Below the pieces are notes generated by a model that saw nothing but the letters and a program-made list of their open reading frames with translations, was not told where the DNA came from and did no database searches. Positions 58,568 through 64,000 of a stretch of DNA of 64,000 nt are shown in pieces. This DNA is from Trichlorobacter ammonificans (GTDB taxonomy: Bacteria > Desulfobacterota > Desulfuromonadia > Geobacterales > Pseudopelobacteraceae), in assembly GCF_933509905.1 (NCBI RefSeq), contig NZ_OW150024.1, forward strand, positions 1,910,001-1,974,000. Reading direction: 5' to 3'. How positions within the stretch are numbered: the stretch's first letter is position 1; the number at the start of each line of letters is the position of its first letter. Both the position numbers and the translations under genes were made by a program.

Positions 58568-61099
58568 CTACTTGTACTCGGGCATCTCGTCAAACTGCAG
58601 GTATTGGTAAATTTTTTCCTTGTTCGGCTCGATCTTCTCGTTGAACGCCGCAAGGTACTCCGCCGGGGTGGGTAGTTTGCCCATGACGGCGGCCACGGCC
58701 CCCAGTTCGGCGGAGCCGAGGAACACTTGGGCACCGTTGCCCATCCGGTCGTCGAAGTTTCGGGTGGAAGTGGAGAACACGTTCACCCCGTCCGGTACCC
58801 GTGCCTGGTTACCCATGCACAGCGAGCAGCCGGCGATCTCGATCCGGGCGCCGAAGGCGCTGTAGACGGAGAAGTAGGCCTCGTCCTTCAGCTTGTCCTG
58901 GTCCATCCGGGTCGGGGGGCAGATCCAGGTGCGGACGGCCGGGTTGAACTTCTGGCCTTTCCAGATTTCGGCGGCAGCGCGGAAGTGACCGATGTTGGTC
59001 ATGCAGGAGCCGAGGAACACGTCCTGGATGGAGGTGCCGGCCACGTCGGACAAGAGCTTCACGTCGTCCGGATCGTTGGGGCAGGCCAGGATCGGCTCGG
59101 TGATCTCGGACAGGTCGATCTCGATCACGGCAGCGTACTCGGCGTTCTTGTCAGCTTCCAGCAATTGCGGGTTCTTCAGCCACTCGTTCACGGCGTCGAT
59201 CCGGTTCTGCAGGGTCTGGGGGTCCTGGTAGCCGTCGGCGATCATCTTCTTCATCAGGGCCACGTTGGAACGCAGGTAGGTGGCCACCGACTCCTTGGAG
59301 AGCTGGATGCAACCGGCAGCAGCGGAACGCTCGGCAGCGGCGTCGGTCAGCTCGAACGCCTGCTCCACGGTCAGGTCGGGCAGACCTTCCATCTCCAGGA
59401 TGCGGCCGTTGAAGATATTGACCTTGTTCTTCTTGGGCACGGTCAACAGGCCCTGTTTGATGGCCCAGTAGGGAATGGCGTTCACGGCGTCCCGCAGGGT
59501 GATACCGGGGTTGAATTTCCCCTTAAAGCGCACCAGCACCGACTCCGGCATATCCAAGGGCATGAAGCCCATGGCACCGGCAAAGGCCACCAGGCCGGAA
59601 CCGGCCGGGAAGGAGATGCCGATGGGGAAGCGGGTGTGGGAGTCGCCGCCGGTACCGACCGTGTCCGGCAAGAGCAGACGGTTCAGCCAGGAGTGGATAA
59701 CGCCGTCGCCCGGCTTCAGGGCCACGCCGCCCCGCTCGGCGATGAACTGGGGCAGGCTCTTGTGCATCTTCACGTCCGCCGGCTTCGGATAGGCGGCAGT
59801 GTGGCAGAAGGACTGCATGAACATCGGCGACAGGAACTTGAGGCAGGCCAGCTCCTTCAGTTCGTCGGCGGTCATGGGGCCGGTGGTGTCCTGGGAGCCA
59901 ACCGTGGTCATCTTCGGATCGCAGGCGGTACCCGGCAGCACACCGGCAACGCCGCAGGCCTTGCCCACCATCTTCTGGGCCAGGGAGTAGCCCTGATCCG
60001 CCTTGGGAACCGGGTTCACCGGCAGGGTGAAGACATCGGTGTCGCCCAACCCCAGGGCCTTGCGGGCCTTGACCGTCACGGCACGGCCGATGATCAGCGG
60101 AATCCGGCCACCGGCGCGGAACTCGTCGGCAATGGTATTGGGAGACAGCTTGAAGGTGGAAATCACCTCGCCGGCGGCGTTGGTGATCTCGCCCTTGGCG
60201 GTGTTGATGGTGATCACGTCCCCGTCGTTCATCTTGGTCACGTCGGCCTTGATCGGCAGTGCGCCGGAATCCTGGGCCGTGTTGAAGAAGATCGGGGCGA
60301 TGACGCCGCCGATGATCACGCCGGCGGTCTTCTTGTTGGGCACGCAGGGGATATCCTGGCCCATGTGCCACAGCACGCTGTTGCAGGCCGACTTCCGGGA
60401 AGAACCGGTACCGACCACGTCGCCCACAAAGGCGACCTGGTTGCCGGCGGCACGCCAGTCGGCGATATCCTTCAGCCGGTTGGGGAAGCGGGTCTTGCCC
60501 ATGGCCAGGGCATGCAGCGGGATGTCGGGACGGCTCCAGGCATCACCGGCCGGGGAGAAGTCGTCGGTGTTGATCTCCCCTTCCACCTTGAACACCTTCA
60601 CCGTGATGGTCTCGGGCACGCCGGGGCGCTTGGTGAACCACTCGGCATCGGCCCAAGACTGCAGCACCTTCTTGGCAGCGGCGTTGGAACCGGACAGGGC
60701 CACCACCTGATCGAACCCGTCGTAGACCAGGGTCAGGCCGGACAGGGCGCAGGCAGCCTCGTCGGCCAGCTCGGCGTCCTTCAGGGCCTCAACCAGCGGT
60801 GACACGTTGTAGCCGCCGATCATGGTGCCCAGGATGCGGACCGCATCCACCTTGGAAACCAGCGGCGACTTCTTGCTGCCATTGACGATACCGGCCAGGA
60901 ACTCGGCCTTCACCTTGGCGGCCGGGTCAACGCCGGGGGAGACCCGTTCCTTCAGCAGGTTGAGCAGGAACGCTTCCTTGCCTGCCGGGGGGGCTTCCAG
61001 CAGCGCGCACAGTTCGGCGGTCTGCTCGGGGGACAGCGGCAGCGCCGGGATTCCCTGGGCGGCACGTTCGGCTTCGTGGGCCAGATATGCTTCGATCAT
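58568..61099 (-). CDS. acnB: Aconitate hydratase B (bifunctional with 2-methylisocitrate dehydratase)
   Basis: 843 residues, normal for AcnB. N-terminal HEAT-like helices (about 1-160), then the swivel domain, then the iron-sulfur domains with conserved [18 protein letters not shown] and [33 protein letters not shown] is the substrate region. It converts citrate to isocitrate in the TCA cycle using a 4Fe-4S cluster. AAGGAGG precedes ATG 61099. Its own strong promoter and operator-like sequence are upstream. Confidence 0.97.
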   Translation of the reverse strand: MIEAYLAHEAERAAQGIPALPLSPEQTAELCALLEAPPAGKEAFLLNLLKERVSPGVDPAAKVKAEFLAGIVNGSKKSPLVSKVDAVRILGTMIGGYNVSPLVEALKDAELADEAACALSGLTLVYDGFDQVVALSGSNAAAKKVLQSWADAEWFTKRPGVPETITVKVFKVEGEINTDDFSPAGDAWSRPDIPLHALAMGKTRFPNRLKDIADWRAAGNQVAFVGDVVGTGSSRKSACNSVLWHMGQDIPCVPNKKTAGVIIGGVIAPIFFNTAQDSGALPIKADVTKMNDGDVITINTAKGEITNAAGEVISTFKLSPNTIADEFRAGGRIPLIIGRAVTVKARKALGLGDTDVFTLPVNPVPKADQGYSLAQKMVGKACGVAGVLPGTACDPKMTTVGSQDTTGPMTADELKELACLKFLSPMFMQSFCHTAAYPKPADVKMHKSLPQFIAERGGVALKPGDGVIHSWLNRLLLPDTVGTGGDSHTRFPIGISFPAGSGLVAFAGAMGFMPLDMPESVLVRFKGKFNPGITLRDAVNAIPYWAIKQGLLTVPKKNKVNIFNGRILEMEGLPDLTVEQAFELTDAAAERSAAAGCIQLSKESVATYLRSNVALMKKMIADGYQDPQTLQNRIDAVNEWLKNPQLLEADKNAEYAAVIEIDLSEITEPILACPNDPDDVKLLSDVAGTSIQDVFLGSCMTNIGHFRAAAEIWKGQKFNPAVRTWICPPTRMDQDKLKDEAYFSVYSAFGARIEIAGCSLCMGNQARVPDGVNVFSTSTRNFDDRMGNGAQVFLGSAELGAVAAVMGKLPTPAEYLAAFNEKIEPNKEKIYQYLQFDEMPEYK

Positions 61100-61165
61100 G
61101 GTATAAATTCCTCCTTCTGTGATAGGTACTTAGACGTACTTTTAGAGTATGGGAAAAGAGCATAC

Positions 61166-61194
61166 TGTATACAATTTATACCAAAGGTTGTCAA
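61166..61194 (-). promoter_or_regulatory. Sigma70 promoter of acnB, overlapping a TTGTATACAG operator-like site
   Basis: Minus-strand TTGACA (61189-61194), 17 bases, then TATACA (61166-61171). The -10 lies inside AATTGTATACAGTATG, a palindrome similar to GntR/FadR-type operators (TTGTATACAA). The start would be near 61159, 60 bases before acnB. Confidence 0.65.
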
Positions 61195-61296
61195 CGATTC
61201 AGCAGCGGGCTTGCGGCGGCTCCGTCAGGCCCGCTTGCGTCACCCCGGTTTTGCTGGCAGACTGTGCTGCACCTGACCAAGCCTGCGGGGGAATTG

Positions 61297-62238
61297 ATGA
61301 AAACCTTTCTGCTGCCGCACCTGATCTGCCCGGCCTGCCTGCCCCGGGAGGAACCGTTGCAGCCGGAAATCCACCGGGAGCGGGACAACGATATCGAATC
61401 CGGCACCCTGCACTGTTACCGCTGTAAAAAGCGCTTTCCGATCAAGGAGGGCATCGCCTGCCTGCTGCCGGACCCGGACAGCGGCAACTCCGCCGGTCAG
61501 CGGCGCTACGAAGAAGCGGGGATGACCGGCCGCTACCTCTGGAGCCACTACGGCGACCTGCTGGGGGAAAAGACCAGGGAGGAAGGATGTCCCGGCTGGG
61601 CTGAACTGGCGGCCCCAGGCGGCAGGGCCGCCCTGGAGGCGGGCTGTGCAGTGGGACGGCTGACCTTCGAGCTGGCCAACCGCTTCGGGATCAGCGTGGG
61701 CTGCGACCTGTCCCGGGAATTCATCACCGCTGCCCGCCGACTGGCCCGGGAACGTCAGATCACCTTCACCCTGCCGCTGGAGGGGCGGCTGACCCAGCGT
61801 TTCGACCTGACATTGCCGCCGGACTGGCGCAGCGACACCGTGGAATTCATCGTGGCCGACGCCCTGCGGCTTCCCTTTGCCGCCACGAGCTTCGTCCAGG
61901 TGGCCTCCCTGAACCTGCTGGACCGGGTGGCCTATCCGCTTGCCCACCTCTACGACATGAACCGGGTGGCCGATGACCGGCAAAGCTGCTTTCTCTTTGC
62001 CGACCCCTTTTCCTGGTCAACCGACACCGCGCCGGAGGAACGCTGGCTGGGGGGCACTGCGGACGGCCCCTACCCCGGCCGGGGGCTGGACAATGTCCGT
62101 GCCCTGCTGGAGGGAAAGGGCAAGGTACTGACTCCCCCCTGGAGCATCGACCGTTCCGGTACGGTTGCCTGGCGGATGCGCACCCACTGCAATCACTTCG
62201 AGGTCATCACCAGCCACTACCTGCTGGCAACCCGCTGA
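61297..62238 (+). CDS. SAM-dependent methyltransferase with N-terminal zinc-ribbon (Trm112-like) region
   Basis: 313 residues from ATG 61297 behind GGGGGAA. Residues 1-60 have two Cys pairs (CPACLPREEP and CYRCKKRFPIKEGIACLLP), like a Trm112 or zinc-ribbon module found on methyltransferases. Residues about 110-250 form a class I methyltransferase: ALEAGCAVGRLTFELANRFG, VGCDLSREFITAA, and IVADALRLPFAATSF. The substrate is unknown. It is divergent from acnB and stands alone. Confidence 0.85.
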   Translation: MKTFLLPHLICPACLPREEPLQPEIHRERDNDIESGTLHCYRCKKRFPIKEGIACLLPDPDSGNSAGQRRYEEAGMTGRYLWSHYGDLLGEKTREEGCPGWAELAAPGGRAALEAGCAVGRLTFELANRFGISVGCDLSREFITAARRLARERQITFTLPLEGRLTQRFDLTLPPDWRSDTVEFIVADALRLPFAATSFVQVASLNLLDRVAYPLAHLYDMNRVADDRQSCFLFADPFSWSTDTAPEERWLGGTADGPYPGRGLDNVRALLEGKGKVLTPPWSIDRSGTVAWRMRTHCNHFEVITSHYLLATR

Positions 62239-62277
62239 CCCGCCCCTCCTATTTTTTGCTTGCCTGCCAACGCCAAT

Positions 62278-62300
62278 AGTATATATTTTAAATATATACT
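62278..62300 (+). promoter_or_regulatory. Palindromic operator of vapBC
   Basis: A 23-bp perfect palindrome of two 11-base arms (AGTATATATTT and its complement) around a single T, 15 bp before vapB. VapB antitoxins bind such sites to repress their own operon. It is very AT-rich against the GC-rich flank. Confidence 0.75.
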
Positions 62301-62314
62301 TTTCGGGGGTAGCC

Positions 62315-62542
62315 ATGAAAACCGCTAAAATATTTCAAAACGGCCAAAGCCAGGCAGTCAGGCTTCCCAAAGAGTTCCGTTTCGACGACAACGAGGTTTT
62401 TATCAAAAAAACCGGCAATGTCGTGCAATTGATTCCACGCACTGACTCATGGAACTCACTGTTCTCCAGTCTGACGAAATTTTCCCCTGACTTTATGACG
62501 GAACGTGTACAACCCGATCCGGACAAGCGGGAGGAGTTCTGA
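62315..62542 (+). CDS. vapB: VapB-type antitoxin (AbrB/MazE fold)
   Basis: 75 residues. Starts MKTAKIFQNGQSQAVRLPKE and follows with DDNEVFIKKTGNVVQLIP, the VapB swapped-hairpin DNA-binding region; the C-terminal 30 residues should bind the toxin. GGGGG precedes ATG 62315. Overlaps the vapC start by 1 bp. Confidence 0.95.
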   Translation: MKTAKIFQNGQSQAVRLPKEFRFDDNEVFIKKTGNVVQLIPRTDSWNSLFSSLTKFSPDFMTERVQPDPDKREEF

Positions 62543-62934
62543 TGAAACTGCTGCTCGACACCAACATCTGCATTTATATCATCAAGCAGCAGCCGGCTTC
62601 CGTTTTGAAGCGTTTTCTGGAGTATCAGGTTGGGGATATCGGCATCTCTTCCATTACGCTCTCGGAATTACGGTACGGAGTTGCCAAAAGCACACAGTAC
62701 GAGAAAAATGCCACGGCGCTTGATGAATTTGTGACGCCACTCGAGGTAGTCCCATTTGATGAACAGACAGCGTACGTCTATGGAAACATCCGGGCTGCTT
62801 TGGAGAAGGCAGGAAGTTCAATGGATATGCTTATTGCCGCTCATGCGTTATCGTTACAGCTCCCCTTGGTTACCAACAATGCTCGTGAATTTACGCGCAT
62901 TCCCCAGCTGACTGTTCTTAATTGGATGGAATGA
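62542..62934 (+). CDS. vapC: VapC PIN-domain toxin
   Basis: 130 residues, PIN fold. Acidic metal ligands: Asp6 (MKLLLDTNICIYII), Glu42 (TLSELRYG), Asp95 (SSMDMLIAAH) and Asn112/Glu116 (TNNAREF). VapC proteins are Mg-dependent ribonucleases that cut tRNA or rRNA when VapB is degraded. GGAGGAG precedes ATG 62542. Base composition is visibly lower in GC than the genes to the left. Confidence 0.95.
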   Translation: MKLLLDTNICIYIIKQQPASVLKRFLEYQVGDIGISSITLSELRYGVAKSTQYEKNATALDEFVTPLEVVPFDEQTAYVYGNIRAALEKAGSSMDMLIAAHALSLQLPLVTNNAREFTRIPQLTVLNWME

Positions 62935-62950
62935 GTCTTTCTATGACAGT

Positions 62951-62981
62951 GCCATAAGCCTGACCGGCTAGTTTTTATGGC
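62951..62981. terminator. Weak hairpin between vapC and the J-domain gene
   Basis: GCCATAA (62951-62957) pairs with TTATGGC (62975-62981) around a long loop. No U-run longer than five. It may weakly separate the convergent genes. Confidence 0.3.
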
Positions 62982-63007
62982 CGGCCAGAGAGCCAGCCAA
63001 AGCTCAC

Positions 63008-64000
63008 TTATCGTTGATGCTGACACGACAAATACCTTAACGCAATGTCATAAGCATTTTTCAGCTGCACGAACATAGGCGCTGTACCGCCTTGATCAGG
63101 ATGAAGGCTCAATGCTTTTGCTCTAAAAGCTTTCTTTAACTCCTGCATGCTATATGGAGTTCTAAGTCCCAAGAATTTTATAGCCTTTGTAGCTGCAGCA
63201 TTACTTTTTGTTTCAGCCTCATATGTATAATCTCCTGTAGTAAATTGTTCTTGATCTGATCTGCTCTGATAAAATGAATATTTTCTTCTATGAGCTAATG
63301 TGCTGAACCAACCGTGGATAGTTTTAGAATATGCAACTCCTTCACGCTCTATATCTTTTCTATTTAACCTTAATATGAATATATTGTAATCATACCAGTC
63401 GTTAAAAAACTCTCGATTTTTCTGATATGGTCTTCGTTCTACATAAATATACCTACTTGTTTGTTTTACAATTCGATGTTTGGTCCATTTTTTATTAACA
63501 TCAAAGTGAAATGGAAAATCACTAGTGTATAAAAAACCTAGTTCATGAATTTCATTATTGTTTGATACTGGCAAATTTTGTCGCTTTATTGCCGCCAATT
63601 TGCGCAGATATGTTTGGGCGTATGCTGGCGATACTCCACGATGTTTTAAATTACCTGTTGCAGTAATTGCCGCAACTATGGCGTCATGTGAATTTGACTC
63701 GTACCCGTAAAAAAACGGTGCATCACCGTTTATATAGTTATAAATAGATTTCCACGCACCCCAATACCATTTACTTTTTCCCGCTTTGCATCTTGACCAG
63801 ATTGGCTTATTGAGGTTACGCAAGCAGCAAGAACTCTTTTCAATCTCACTCGAAAATGTCCAAAGCCATTCGAATTTTATGTATTCTTTGGCGTACTTGT
63901 TACAATCAAATGTGTTGGAATGATATGTTTCGCCAACAACAAACCCACAATCTATAAATCTTGCATAAGCAAATCTGTTGAGTTTATCTTCTGCTAAAGC
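63008..64000 (-). CDS. AT-rich gene for a protein with a C-terminal J-domain, 5' end beyond the window
   Basis: At least 331 codons with no stop; the frame stays open through 64000, so the N-terminus is outside. An internal TTG at 63823 is not a convincing start. The last ~60 residues are a DnaJ-type J-domain: YSMQELKKAFRAKALSLHPD, with the HPD motif, then GGTAPMFVQLKNAYDIALRY. Upstream is a Tyr/Phe/Trp/Asn-rich region (KSKWYWGAWKSIYNYING, RIVKQTSRYIYVERRPYQ, NREFFNDWYDYNIFILRL) with no family I recognise. J-domains stimulate Hsp70; here one sits at the C-terminus, not the usual N-terminus. Low GC and unusual codons point to horizontal transfer. Could be a phage- or defence-related protein. 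Confidence 0.8.
   Translation of the reverse strand, partial: ALAEDKLNRFAYARFIDCGFVVGETYHSNTFDCNKYAKEYIKFEWLWTFSSEIEKSSCCLRNLNKPIWSRCKAGKSKWYWGAWKSIYNYINGDAPFFYGYESNSHDAIVAAITATGNLKHRGVSPAYAQTYLRKLAAIKRQNLPVSNNNEIHELGFLYTSDFPFHFDVNKKWTKHRIVKQTSRYIYVERRPYQKNREFFNDWYDYNIFILRLNRKDIEREGVAYSKTIHGWFSTLAHRRKYSFYQSRSDQEQFTTGDYTYEAETKSNAAATKAIKFLGLRTPYSMQELKKAFRAKALSLHPDQGGTAPMFVQLKNAYDIALRYLSCQHQR

Overview
The window looks like chromosomal DNA from a GC-rich, anaerobic, metal-reducing type of deltaproteobacterium, most likely a member of the Geobacterales (Geobacter, Trichlorobacter or Pelobacter relatives). This is inferred from gene content, not from a database search. The clues are: a methyl-accepting chemotaxis protein with a c-type heme motif in its periplasmic sensor, an indolepyruvate:ferredoxin oxidoreductase / phenylacetate-CoA ligase / ACT / branched-chain amino-acid ABC cluster, aconitase B, FecR plus CHASE2-adenylate cyclase genes, a tiny RCKP-type rubredoxin-like gene, and a spoIID-queA-tgt-yajC-secDF-recJ block. 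No rRNA, tRNA or CRISPR array was seen.

Layout. 0-2.4 kb (minus): hisS, a lipoprotein solute-binding protein and a STAS protein cut by the left edge. 2.6-5.9 kb: a large lipoprotein of unknown function divergent from a membrane-bound LuxR regulator, with a repeated TGTCAAC motif between them. 6.1-11.1 kb (minus): a GAF-PilB/GspE-like ATPase, a 34-residue rubredoxin-like protein and ComEC. 11.2-19.0 kb (plus): FecR-TPR protein, adenylate cyclase, mutM, PilZ protein, a metallo-beta-lactamase-fold protein resembling class II cyclic-nucleotide phosphodiesterases, an MlaE permease, class 1 fructose-bisphosphatase and a small acidic Cys-rich protein. 19.1-29.1 kb (minus): one ten-gene transcription unit iorA-iorB-paaK-ACT-livK-livK-livH-livM-livG-livF, probably for uptake and oxidation of branched-chain or aromatic amino acids; iorA is frameshifted. 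29.2-32.3 kb (plus): an MlaF-like protein without ATPase motifs, MlaD, a TPR lipoprotein and a LysE-type exporter.

32.4-42.4 kb (plus) is a ten-kilobase signalling locus: a triple-receiver hybrid histidine kinase, a PstS-like periplasmic protein, a kinase-less twin of the kinase's sensory half, CheR, a receiver-less CheB and a second hybrid kinase, with no CheA, CheW or receptor of the usual kind. 42.5-44.4 kb (minus) has OppD/OppF ATPases without their permeases. 44.6-54.2 kb (plus) is the housekeeping block spoIID, queA, tgt, yajC, secD, secF, TPR, recJ and a cation-efflux gene. 54.5-61.1 kb has an OmpW-like porin behind an FNR/CRP-type palindrome, the heme chemoreceptor, a short MreB-like protein, rnk and acnB.

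The right edge (62.3-64.0 kb) carries a VapBC toxin-antitoxin pair and then a clearly AT-rich gene for a protein with a C-terminal J-domain that runs off the window. This end looks recently acquired and is the likeliest boundary of an accessory island. The most unusual items overall are the CheR/CheB-containing signalling locus, the ATPase-dead MlaF paralogue, the poly-C frameshift in iorA, the truncated MreB-like gene and the AT-rich J-domain gene.
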